Assembly: GCA_948482415.1 (NCBI GenBank)
Contig: CAOMFZ010000018.1
Coordinates: 1 to 19,077 of the forward strand
Length of the DNA stretch: 19,077 bases
Direction: 5' to 3'
Source of the DNA: an uncultured Mailhella sp.
GTDB lineage: Bacteria; Desulfobacterota; Desulfovibrionia; Desulfovibrionales; Desulfovibrionaceae
Part shown: positions 1 to 5,903 of the stretch, piece after piece
How positions within the stretch are numbered: position 1 is the stretch's first letter
Layout of the letters: every line of letters begins with the position of its first letter
Made by a program: the position numbers and the translations under genes
Notes under the pieces: model-generated
What the model was told of the DNA's origin: nothing
Database searches by the model: none
What the model saw: the letters and a program-made list of their open reading frames with translations, nothing else

Positions 1-54
1 TTGAATAGGGAAACAGTCAGCAATTCTTTCATATTGTTCATGTGTTATTTGCAT
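1..54 (-). CDS. IS5-family transposase, N-terminal fragment cut by the window edge
   Basis: The minus strand reads ATG at 54 followed by 17 more open codons to the window edge, giving MQITHEQYERIADCFPIQ. This matches the usual opening of IS5-family transposases of the DUF4096 type (M-x-[IL]-T-x-E-Q-[YW]-E-R-I-x-x-x-[LF]-P), which bind the terminal repeats and move the element by DDE chemistry. Only the N-terminus is present, so the catalytic residues cannot be checked. It lies just outside the mazEF pair and points away from it. The call rests on a short motif recognised from memory. Confidence 0.6.
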   Translation of the reverse strand, partial: MQITHEQYERIADCFPIQ

Positions 55-60
55 GGGCAG

Positions 61-89
61 AATATACTATAAAAGTTATAATATTGCAA
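61..89 (-). promoter_or_regulatory. Possible promoter of the edge transposase
   Basis: On the minus strand there is a TTGCAA -35-like box (84-89), a 17-nt spacer and a TATATT -10-like box (61-66). The transposase ATG is only 6 nt past the -10, so a transcript would be nearly leaderless. A short inverted repeat GTGTG-AA-CACAC (93-104) lies just upstream and may belong to the IS end, whose terminal repeat I cannot define from one side. Bases 105-258 show nothing else I can support. Confidence 0.3.
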
Positions 90-258
90 TTAGTGTGAAC
101 ACACTCAGACCAGTATTTTAACATGTTTTTTCCTACCATTAGAATAACAATAGTCAGTTATTCATAATTTGACAACTTAAATTTAAAAGTAAGAAAAAAC
201 TTGCTATCATATCAAGGGCTTTTTAACATAGAAGACTATTAGATATTATTGGATATTT

Positions 259-585
259 TTAACATTCAATTTCAGAAAAAACAATATCAATAACTTGTTT
301 CAATAAATCTTTTGGCAGCTTTTCAATAAATGAATATTGTCTTGCTGCTAGATCAAGTGTTTTTACATGTTCGCAAAGGATAACGCCTGTTGTTTTTGTT
401 TTTCCCTGAAGTGGGATATGCAGGGGGAATTTATTATCCGTATTGGTAATAGGGCAAACAATAACTAAATTTGTTTTAGCGTTAAAAAAATCATTACTGA
501 TAATCACAGCCGGTCTATATCCTGCCTGCTCATGCCCTTTTTGGGGATTGAAATTAACTTTAATAATATCGCCTTGTTTTAGCAT
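259..585 (-). CDS. mazF: MazF/PemK-family endoribonuclease toxin
   Basis: 108 aa, normal for MazF. The protein opens LKQGDIIKVNFNPQKGHEQ and continues with YRPAVIIS, the PemK/MazF signature in which the loop before GxEQ-G-x-RPA carries the RNA-cleavage site. It also has VCPITN and the late LD-x-AAR segment typical of the family. Family members cleave mRNA at short sequences and halt growth when the antitoxin is lost. The start overlaps the antitoxin stop by 7 bp (579-585), so the pair is translationally coupled, with GGGGAAAG upstream of the ATG. It could be a prophage cargo gene or a host locus next to the prophage; position alone does not decide this. Confidence 0.93.
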   Translation of the reverse strand: MLKQGDIIKVNFNPQKGHEQAGYRPAVIISNDFFNAKTNLVIVCPITNTDNKFPLHIPLQGKTKTTGVILCEHVKTLDLAARQYSFIEKLPKDLLKQVIDIVFSEIEC

Positions 586-821
586 ATTTCTTTCCCCGCA
601 GGTTCTCCCCAGTCAATTTCTGCTGCTTCATAATCACCATGAAAATCTGCAAAAAGCTCTTGAATACTTTTCCTTTTTTGTACCGGTTCAATAATAATTT
701 TATCCTCTTGTGCCAAAAGAGAAAATTTTTCATTTTCCTGCCATGCAAGGCTTTCAAGAATAGCTTTTGGTATACGAAAACCTTGGCTGTTTCCCCATTT
801 TTGCAAAGTAACAACGGACAT
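579..821 (-). CDS. mazE: MazE-family antitoxin (AbrB/SpoVT fold)
   Basis: 80 aa. The N-terminus (QKWGNSQGFRIPKAILESL, about residues 7-25) is the swapped-hairpin DNA-binding domain of MazE/AbrB proteins. The C-terminal tail ending IDWGEPAGKE is the acidic toxin-binding segment, with the W-x-x-P-x-G-x-E ending common in MazE. The role is to neutralise MazF and repress its own operon. The start has AGGAG placed 7 nt upstream. A perfect inverted repeat covers the promoter just upstream, as expected for autoregulation. Confidence 0.92.
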   Translation of the reverse strand: MSVVTLQKWGNSQGFRIPKAILESLAWQENEKFSLLAQEDKIIIEPVQKRKSIQELFADFHGDYEAAEIDWGEPAGKEIC

Positions 822-831
822 TACAAACTCC

Positions 832-862
832 TTTTATGTATATACAAAATATATACATAAAA
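832..862 (-). promoter_or_regulatory. mazEF operator: perfect 13-bp-arm palindrome
   Basis: TTTTATGTATATA (832-844), spacer CAAAA, then TATATACATAAAA (850-862), an exact inverted repeat. It lies between the predicted -10 and the mazE Shine-Dalgarno and includes the -10 hexamer. A site here would block RNA polymerase when the MazE-MazF complex binds. Symmetry and position are seen directly; the bound protein is inferred from how mazEF operons usually work. Confidence 0.65.
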
Positions 863-878
863 ACATGATGCTTTGCAA
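850..878 (-). promoter_or_regulatory. Predicted mazEF promoter
   Basis: Minus-strand -35-like TTGCAA (873-878), exactly 17 nt, then -10 TATATA (850-855), which lies within the right arm of the palindrome. The -35 sits inside a second small inverted repeat, ATGCTT-TGC-AAGCAT (868-882). The mazE start is 29 nt past the -10. Confidence 0.5.
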
Positions 879-893
879 GCATTTTTATATGGA

Positions 894-1151
894 TTACTCC
901 ACGCTCTTTTTTATGGCGGAAAGTCTGGCATTGCAAAGATTAAGGTTTTGTTCTAGAGTGAGAGTATAAAGAAGCAAATCCTCATTGGTGGAGCCTGAAA
1001 AGGGAGGCATAGGGAATGCCTCCAGCAGCAAAGGCGAAGGCGTTATTTTGACAATTTCCGTTTCATGGACAGGGTAAGGTTTTGCACAGGCTGAAAGGGC
1101 AAACAGTATGCAGAACGTAATTATAGTTTTAATTGAGCGTATTTTTTTCAT
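894..1151 (-). CDS. o-spanin, outer-membrane lipoprotein (Rz1-like)
   Basis: 85 aa. A basic N-terminus and hydrophobic stretch (residues 9-21) end in the lipobox L19-S20-A21-C22, with Ala at +2 favouring outer-membrane sorting. The mature part is proline-rich (PSPLLLEAFPMPPFSG), then TNEDLLLYTLTLEQNLNLC, the pattern of phage Rz1-like proteins in which T-N-x-D-L-L is followed by a helix ending in a cysteine. It starts 5 bp after the i-spanin stop, with no strong Shine-Dalgarno, so translation is probably coupled. With the i-spanin it is expected to bridge the periplasm and fuse the two membranes in the last step of lysis. Confidence 0.85.
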   Translation of the reverse strand: MKKIRSIKTIITFCILFALSACAKPYPVHETEIVKITPSPLLLEAFPMPPFSGSTNEDLLLYTLTLEQNLNLCNARLSAIKKSVE

Positions 1152-1156
1152 AGTTG

Positions 1157-1522
1157 TTATTTTTGCTTAATAATTTGTAAAATGTTTTCCGGAAGCGGTG
1201 TTTTTTTCCACTCCAGACTGGCAGTATCGGTGCTTTTATGCAGTTTTATTTGCTTTGCCCGGTATTCCTGCATGAGTTTTTCCTTTTCCTGCTCTGCCTG
1301 TAGAATAAGTTCCTCCTGCTTTTTTTGTTCCTGCAAAAGTTTTGCGATATTTTCCTGTTGTTTTTTATTAGCGTTTTGCAGAATAAGGCATTGTTCCTTT
1401 TTTTGGGCTAATTGTTTTTGCATGCGTTCATAGCGGACCTGCATAAACCAGAACAGCAGGCAAGCAAAGCCACAAATAATAATCTTGCCTACAAAACCGC
1501 TTTTAAGAATAACTTTCCACAT
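1157..1522 (-). CDS. i-spanin, inner-membrane (Rz-like)
   Basis: 121 aa. One N-terminal membrane segment (about residues 13-28, KIIICGFACLLFWFM) is followed by a long Gln/Glu/Lys-rich coiled coil (about 30-95). The C-terminal W-x-x-TPLPENILQII is the W-x-x-x-PLP-x-x-[IV] ending common in phage Rz proteins. It is a type II membrane protein with its coiled coil in the periplasm, where it should contact the o-spanin. Its ATG overlaps the amidase stop (TAATG), with GGGGAT just upstream. This is the separated rather than embedded spanin arrangement. Confidence 0.88.
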   Translation of the reverse strand: MWKVILKSGFVGKIIICGFACLLFWFMQVRYERMQKQLAQKKEQCLILQNANKKQQENIAKLLQEQKKQEELILQAEQEKEKLMQEYRAKQIKLHKSTDTASLEWKKTPLPENILQIIKQK

Positions 1523-1932
1523 TATTTATCCCCGCTAAAAAATTCCCGCACATTGAAGCACGGACACGCCTTAGCCGCAAATTCATTATGACCGTGGATT
1601 GCGGCTTGCGGGAAGTTATTTTTGAGATCTGCCGCCAATTTGCGCAGAGACTGAAACTGTGCATCGGTGAAATTATTTTGCGGCTTGCCGTCTGCGTCAA
1701 TACCGCCCACAAGGCAAATACCGATACTGTTTTTATTCTGCCCTTTGCAGTGGGCTCCTGTGATTTCAAGAGGGCGTCCGTTTTCAATTTTTCCATTGCG
1801 CCGTATCACAAAATGATAACCGATACCGCCCCACCCCTGTTTTTTATGCCATTCGTCAATCTGAAACGCGCCGATATCAGAGGTTGGCGGTGTAGCAGAA
1901 CAATGTATGATAATTTTATTTATTTCACGCAT
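1522..1932 (-). CDS. N-acetylmuramoyl-L-alanine amidase endolysin (T7 lysozyme type)
   Basis: 136 aa, close to T7 gp3.5 in length. Amidase_2 fold: IIIHCSAT at the N-terminus, GYHFVI in the middle and HGHNEF...KACPCF near the end. The T7 lysozyme ligands and catalytic residues map with matching spacing: H10 (T7 H17), Y39 (Y46), H115 (H122), K121 (K128) and C123 (C130). It is therefore probably active, cutting the bond between muramic acid and the stem peptide. No signal peptide is visible, so export depends on the holin encoded upstream. In T7 the homologue also inhibits the phage RNA polymerase; no such polymerase is visible here. The start has only a weak ribosome site inside the holin gene end. 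Confidence 0.93.
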   Translation of the reverse strand: MREINKIIIHCSATPPTSDIGAFQIDEWHKKQGWGGIGYHFVIRRNGKIENGRPLEITGAHCKGQNKNSIGICLVGGIDADGKPQNNFTDAQFQSLRKLAADLKNNFPQAAIHGHNEFAAKACPCFNVREFFSGDK

Positions 1933-1934
1933 AT

Positions 1935-2441
1935 TTATTCTTTTTTATCCCCAAAAGCTTTATTCAGTTCGCTTTCAATTTTTGTTTGCAGTTTGCCCTT
2001 GTATTTGAAGCAGACCTTATCCAGCCACACATTGACCCCAAAGCCAAAGCATGCCAAATGATGATTGATACTTGCCAAATTCAGAAGCACCATGATGCAC
2101 AGGAACAAATCAAACCAAAACGTACCGTTATACTCAATATCTATATGCTTGGAAAAGGTTACATCAAAAGTCTTACAGGCAAAGCCCACAATCAAAATGC
2201 TGAAATACAGGCTGATAATTTTCTTGAGCCCAAGCCACGCCCGATACCAGGAAAAGCGTTTATTCTTTTTTGCCCGAAAAACCCCCAGCAGAAAATCTGC
2301 AAATAAGAGATACTGCACCAGCTCTAATAAGTACTGACTTGCCCCGAACTGAAAAGAAATAAACGCGGCAAACGCAGAAACAGAGAGTTTTATCTCCATG
2401 TCGTGCATGAAAGCAATTATGTAGTCACAAATAAAGAACAT
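1935..2441 (-). CDS. Phage holin (phi29/Cp-1-type holin family, likely)
   Basis: 168 aa membrane protein just upstream of the endolysin. Hydrophobic stretches lie at about residues 21-55 (broken near the middle), 75-92 and 108-130. The C-terminus is charged (KYKGKLQTKIESELNKAFGDKKE), as in the holin_4_1/toxin-secretion holin family. Such holins form the membrane lesion that releases the amidase. I prefer the ATG at 2441 because AAGGTG sits 6 nt upstream; Met12 or Met15 are alternatives. The first 60 bp are duplicated at 2671-2730, where an element appears to have entered the gene start; this copy keeps the good start and ribosome site. Confidence 0.75.
   Translation of the reverse strand: MFFICDYIIAFMHDMEIKLSVSAFAAFISFQFGASQYLLELVQYLLFADFLLGVFRAKKNKRFSWYRAWLGLKKIISLYFSILIVGFACKTFDVTFSKHIDIEYNGTFWFDLFLCIMVLLNLASINHHLACFGFGVNVWLDKVCFKYKGKLQTKIESELNKAFGDKKE
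2381..2440 (-). repeat. Duplicated holin gene start, copy 1 (functional)
   Basis: 60 bp matching 2671-2730 with two differences (at 2424 and 2436). Similarity weakens but may continue past the ATG, through a CTTATT block to the CTGCAT shared with the end of the DUF4376 gene (about 2468 and 2746). This copy belongs to the intact holin gene and has the ATG and AAGGTG ribosome site. Confidence 0.9.
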
Positions 2442-2670
2442 AACAACACCTTATTTCTGTTTCTGCATGCCCCTCGTACAGTTGTTAGGCAACTCGAAGA
2501 GTTAAGCCTTACAACCAGTAGAGGTTCTCGTACTTGGCACTTACGCATAGCAAAGCTATAAGCGTAAAAGTGACCAAGTGACAGGGAGCGAACGAAACGA
2601 TTTTCACACAAATTGCAAACGACAGCGAGTGTCAGGAAGGAAGCCTGACCGAGCGCAGCTCTTTTTGCCG
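2442..2670 (+). repeat. Small palindromic element A between holin-start copies
   Basis: About 229 bp with no convincing gene between the two copies of the holin start. It holds a long stem-loop (2532-2579, about 20 base pairs, small bulges, AAA loop) and a core (about 2587-2666) homologous to the element at 5734-5903 in the opposite orientation. Core hairpins are CGATTT/AAATTG (2598-2615) and GTCAGG/CCTGAC (2631-2649). The core ends GACCGAGCG...CTCTTTTT. It looks like an interspersed palindromic repeat rather than phage sequence. Confidence 0.7.
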
Positions 2671-2731
2671 CAGAGAGTTTTATCTCCATGTCGTGCATGA
2701 AAGCAATTATGTAATCACAAATAAAAAACAC
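2671..2731 (-). pseudogene. Duplicated holin gene start, copy 2 (broken)
   Basis: Second copy of the holin start, on the 5' side of element A. The start codon is GTG at 2731 instead of ATG, and the ribosome site reads AAGCTG instead of AAGGTG. From this GTG the frame runs through copy 2 into element A and stops at 2417, a chimeric 104-codon frame that shares only about the first 20 residues with the holin. It is best read as the detached original or a decayed duplicate. Confidence 0.7.
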
Positions 2732-2734
2732 AGC

Positions 2735-3310
2735 TTATTCCTGCATTGTTTTTGCCGTATTTCCTATATTTTCCTCAAAAATAGCTTCCACGTCCACGGC
2801 TTCCACCTCTGCGAGCGTTACAGCTTTATTCAGTAAATCCCTTACCCTCTTATGCCGTCCGAGATACAGTCCGCGGACAGGTGCAAAGCTGTTCGCATTT
2901 TTCACAATCTTTTCGGCAAGTTCTTTTAGTTCCACCTGCGCGCCTGCCGCAATGCCGGTAATAACGGGGATTTCAGCCTTATCTATTTCCGTATCAGCAA
3001 GATACGCCGCTGCTTCTTTTTCCTGCGTATCAAAGCTTGCGCTTTCTGCCTGCGGATAATTGGAAAGGGCTGTCAGTTTTTCCTGTAAAAGCTTTTCCGC
3101 TTCATAAAGTTTTTGTTGTTTAAGCTGACCAGCTTTTTCCAAGTCCGTAAATTTTGGCGCAAAGCCTTTTTCATACCAGCCACAATCAACATCGGACAGC
3201 TCTGCCTGCTCATTCTCAAAAGCAAGCGTCCAGCCCATTTTTTCAGCCATTTTTTTTGAAGAAGTGACCATGCCCAATTTATGATTTTCAATTTTATCCG
3301 TATAAATCAT
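2735..3310 (-). CDS. DUF4376-type phage tail-fibre-associated protein
   Basis: 191 aa from the ATG at 3310, which overlaps the tail-fibre stop as ATGA and has AAAGGAG upstream; a longer frame back to 3364 lacks such support. The N-terminus (MIYTDKIENHKLGMV) and Trp-containing middle resemble short proteins encoded right after phage tail fibres. The C-terminal half (about 85-175, NYPQAESASFDTQEKEAAAY...LAEKIVKNANSFAPVRGLYLG) matches the DUF4376 pattern. The exact role is unproven; position and coupling suggest fibre assembly or a fibre-tip component. Confidence 0.7.
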   Translation of the reverse strand: MIYTDKIENHKLGMVTSSKKMAEKMGWTLAFENEQAELSDVDCGWYEKGFAPKFTDLEKAGQLKQQKLYEAEKLLQEKLTALSNYPQAESASFDTQEKEAAAYLADTEIDKAEIPVITGIAAGAQVELKELAEKIVKNANSFAPVRGLYLGRHKRVRDLLNKAVTLAEVEAVDVEAIFEENIGNTAKTMQE

Positions 3311-4497
3311 TCTATTTCTCCTTTTGCCGGTATAAATGACATAGACACGTTTTTCACATTCCAATGGTCAATTGTCCTGATACTATCTCCTTTTGCTGCC
3401 GGGACTGCTACATACATATTAGCATTAACTGTACCGAATGAAGCACTGGCAATTAGATTCCCATTACCAATATAAAGCGCATTATTTGGAGCAGCTGTTG
3501 CTACAGCATATAAACAACAGTACCCGGCACATGGAGTAATGAAAGGGCTTTCTGTTATATTATGTATTGCATTTTCATTATCAGGCATGGCAAGATTTGG
3601 AATTTTTTCCCGCAACTCATTGACAGCCTTGCTGGACGCCGCAGTCTCCTCACTTTCACTGTCAAGGGCAGAGGAAACGGCAGACTTATCGAGTTTACCT
3701 GCAAGCAGTGCCAAATTTTCAGCATAAGATTTTTCTAATTCCCCATGCATTGCCGCATGCAAACTTTGCACAGCTTTTGCGCTTGCCCCAATATCGGAAC
3801 GGGCAAGCTCCATGCTGTCGGTCAAAACCATTTTAGACTGGCTTGCGCCGGCATTGTCAAAGGGCAAAACTATTTCAAGCTTGTGCGTATCTTTATTGTA
3901 AGTGACTTGTCCCTGCCCGTCATTGCTGATAAAACATTCCACATCTAAGTCCGTCAGTTCTTTGACTTTTTCCGCTGCAAACTGCGCCCAATCCTTTGTC
4001 ATTTCTGCTTTATCGCCGGCAATTTTCGCCTGCTCCAAAGCTTTTTTGCAAGCCAAAACAGCTTCTTCCCGTGCCGCAAAAAGTTCTTCCAAAAGATGAG
4101 ACGTATCGCGCGTATCCGTGATATCAATTTTAAGCGCTCTGCTGATTTCTTCATCAATCTGCTGAATTTGCATCACAATTCTGTCAAAACCGTCATACTC
4201 CAGCACTTCCGGATGAAAAGCCCCTGCATTTTCCAAATCCACAATCTGCGTCAGCGGAATTTTTCGGTAGACAGTCAGGCTTTCACCTGTTTTTATAGCT
4301 TCACCGTGCACCGGATAAATGAACATTTTCCGCTCTAAATCCACAGCAAAATTGGTTTTGATTTCCTCAATTTTTGTACCTTTTTTGAGCAAAGCAAAAA
4401 TATGTTCTTTTGCGGTCACATGAAAAGGCAAAGGAAATTCGTTTGTCAAATTATTGCCCTGATATTGTTTTTTGCTCAGCGTACTTGCAACTGTCAT
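3307..4497 (-). CDS. Tail fibre protein with T7 gp17-like N-terminal attachment domain
   Basis: 396 aa from the ATG at 4497, chosen because GGAGG lies 5 nt upstream; the frame extends to a GTG at 4524 with no ribosome site. Residues 1-130 follow the T7 gp17 N-terminal domain (NEFPLPFHVTAKEHIFALLKKG, then TGESLTVYRKIPLTQIVDL, then FDRIVMQIQQIDEEISRA), which joins the fibre to the tail. An Ala/Glu/Lys-rich helical region with probable coiled coil follows (about 130-320), then a compact C-terminal region (about 325-396) presumably for host binding. It is shorter than T7 gp17 (553 aa). No chaperone-autoprocessing domain is apparent. Confidence 0.88.
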   Translation of the reverse strand: MTVASTLSKKQYQGNNLTNEFPLPFHVTAKEHIFALLKKGTKIEEIKTNFAVDLERKMFIYPVHGEAIKTGESLTVYRKIPLTQIVDLENAGAFHPEVLEYDGFDRIVMQIQQIDEEISRALKIDITDTRDTSHLLEELFAAREEAVLACKKALEQAKIAGDKAEMTKDWAQFAAEKVKELTDLDVECFISNDGQGQVTYNKDTHKLEIVLPFDNAGASQSKMVLTDSMELARSDIGASAKAVQSLHAAMHGELEKSYAENLALLAGKLDKSAVSSALDSESEETAASSKAVNELREKIPNLAMPDNENAIHNITESPFITPCAGYCCLYAVATAAPNNALYIGNGNLIASASFGTVNANMYVAVPAAKGDSIRTIDHWNVKNVSMSFIPAKGEIE

Positions 4498-4543
4498 ATT
4501 TTCCTCCACATTGAACTGCCGCACCCGAAATGCTTAGGGCGTG

Positions 4544-5065
4544 CTAAAAATAATTAGGACCGCGCTTTACGGCAGAATTTTTGCGCAAACTTGTATTGAT
4601 ATCATTTAATCCTGAAAAAATGGTATTTGCCGTGCCAAAAGGATTTTTCCTTGTCTTTATCTCTGCAGACTGCCCATAATACTTTTGCGCTTCAATCTGA
4701 TAATTTTGCGCCTTTTGCCTTGCCTTTTCGCCTGTATCCTGCGCTAAACCTTCCCCCTCACCTGCCATGTCAGCAAGCACTTGCAAAGGACTGCCGCTCG
4801 TTAAATCAATATTGCCTGCGCCGTATTGTGTGGCTTTCTTACTTTGCAGGGCTTTTTGTTCCAGCCTGATTTTTTCCTTTTCTTTTTCACCCTCAAGCAG
4901 AGCTTTACGCGCATTTTCTTCTGCCAGTTTTGCATTTTGAAAAGCCTGTGCCTGCTCACTTTTTGCCTGTTCTGCCTGTGCTTTTTGGCTGGCGATAGAA
5001 TTTGCCATGCCCAGTGCAGAACCAAGCACACTTATCCCTGTCACCACAGTACTTGGTACACACAT
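4544..5065 (-). CDS. T7 gp14-like internal virion / core protein
   Basis: 173 aa, near the T7 gp14 length (196 aa). It has a hydrophobic glycine-rich N-terminus (VVTGISVLGSALGMANSIA), a long Ala/Gln/Glu/Lys helix (25-80), a GAGNIDLTSGSPLQVLADMA motif common to gp14-like proteins, then a second helix and a basic C-terminus. In T7, gp14 is ejected first and forms the outer-membrane part of the DNA ejection channel. Start ATG with AGGAA upstream. It sits between the gp13-like and tail-fibre genes; the large gp15 and gp16 partners that would follow in T7 are absent. Confidence 0.82.
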   Translation of the reverse strand: MCVPSTVVTGISVLGSALGMANSIASQKAQAEQAKSEQAQAFQNAKLAEENARKALLEGEKEKEKIRLEQKALQSKKATQYGAGNIDLTSGSPLQVLADMAGEGEGLAQDTGEKARQKAQNYQIEAQKYYGQSAEIKTRKNPFGTANTIFSGLNDINTSLRKNSAVKRGPNYF

Positions 5066-5072
5066 ATTTTTC

Positions 5073-5651
5073 CTATTCCTTTGTTATGTAAAAATATTTA
5101 TAAAGACTGCTGTCCATGCCAATGTAAATTGCCTTTTCCCCTACGGTAAAACCTAAAAATTTCACCAGATGTAAAGCCGGGTAATTCCATGCCGCCGCGG
5201 CATTGATAAGCGTGGGATAAACAGTGAGAATTTTTGCAATAATTTCTTTACCATGGCGCACCAGAAAACGCTTATGTCCGGCAAGGCTTTCTCCCATAAA
5301 CCAGATTTCGCCTGTTTTCCCGTTAAGAGCATTGCCCCCTTGTTCACCGCAATTCATGCAGGTCTCAATATCAGCAAGCGCGCCAAATCCCCCAATGCCA
5401 ACGACTTCGGTATTTCCCTCACAGCTGTTGTGACAGAGCAGAAAATACGCTTCACACCTGCCAAGCCTGACCGCAGAAAAAACTTTTTCCAGCAAATCTT
5501 TGACAGAAAGATGATACAGCTGCCATGTCTCATAAATTTCATGGGCGCTCATACTTTCAAGGCAAGGCTCCGTGTATTTCTCGATTATCTCTTCAGAGGC
5601 AAAGACCAGCTCATAATCACCATAGTTGCCTGATAAAATTTTTGTTTTCAT
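5073..5651 (-). CDS. T7 gp13-like protein (DUF2833, GNAT-like fold)
   Basis: 192 aa from the ATG at 5651, which has TAAGG upstream; the frame runs back to 5687 but that start lies in a duplicated piece of the previous gene. The segment ESLAGHKRFLVRHGKEIIAKILTVYPTLINAAAAWNYPALHLVKFLGF matches the end of T7 gp13/DUF2833 proteins, where a GNAT-like fold is recognisable (N-x-x-A-L-H-x-x-K-F-L-G-F). In T7, gp13 is needed for a normal virion but is not an enzyme in any established way. It lies 7 bp upstream of the gp14-like gene. Element B and a duplicate gene end separate it from the nozzle gene. Confidence 0.8.
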   Translation of the reverse strand: MKTKILSGNYGDYELVFASEEIIEKYTEPCLESMSAHEIYETWQLYHLSVKDLLEKVFSAVRLGRCEAYFLLCHNSCEGNTEVVGIGGFGALADIETCMNCGEQGGNALNGKTGEIWFMGESLAGHKRFLVRHGKEIIAKILTVYPTLINAAAAWNYPALHLVKFLGFTVGEKAIYIGMDSSLYKYFYITKE

Positions 5652-5677
5652 TATGCTGACCTTATGCCCCCTTTTAA

Positions 5678-5733
5678 GCTCCGACATTCACTTCCGGCAG
5701 CAGGGCAAGCACGGTTATGGGCAGCGGAACATC
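5678..5733 (-). repeat. 56-bp direct repeat, copy 1 (detached nozzle-gene 3' end)
   Basis: Exact 56-bp match to 5904-5959. It would encode the last 18 residues of the nozzle protein, and its own stop follows at 5674-5676 (GCT TAA here, GCA TAA in the real gene). It is immediately followed by the leader and ribosome site of the gp13-like gene, so it probably sits at the original gene junction. A 79-codon frame (5674-5913) reads through element B into this copy but has no support as a gene. Confidence 0.9.
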
Positions 5734-5903
5734 TAAAAGATGACGCTCGGTCAATCGTCCTGCTTGACACTCGCTCTCGCTCGCAATTTGCGCGGAAATT
5801 GCTTCGCTCACGCTGCGCGGCTCGCACATCCTGTGCTGGTAATTATTAAGATGACACTCGGTCAAACAGTTCTTTTCTGTATCTTCTATATATTCCACAT
5901 TAT
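5734..5903 (-). repeat. Small palindromic element B between nozzle-gene-end copies
   Basis: About 170 bp between the two 56-bp repeats. A near-identical 18-mer, AAGATGAC[G/A]CTCGGTCAA, occurs in direct orientation at 5737-5754 and 5848-5865 and brackets 129 bp. The core holds hairpins GCAATTT-6 nt-AAATTGC (5783-5802) and GTCAA-9 nt-TTGAC (5750-5768), aligning with element A (2587-2666) in opposite orientation. The minus strand reads GCAAATTGC, GAGCGAGTGTCA, then TGACCGAGCG as in A. Confidence 0.72.

Noticed and set aside
868..882. Terminator hairpin ATGCTT/AAGCAT between spanin and mazE
   Set aside because: The stem is only 6 bp with a 3-nt loop, and it overlaps the predicted -35 of the mazEF promoter, so it is as likely part of the promoter region.
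2417..2731. 104-codon minus-strand frame through element A
   Set aside because: It starts at GTG with a poor ribosome site, shares only about 20 residues with the holin, and the rest is translated palindromic repeat. It is an artefact of the duplication.
3307..4497. Diversity-generating retroelement, as in the capsid-related phage BPP-1
   Set aside because: No reverse transcriptase, Avd-like gene or adenine-mutated template/variable repeat pair is visible. The duplications found are exact or nearly so and not in a receptor-binding domain.
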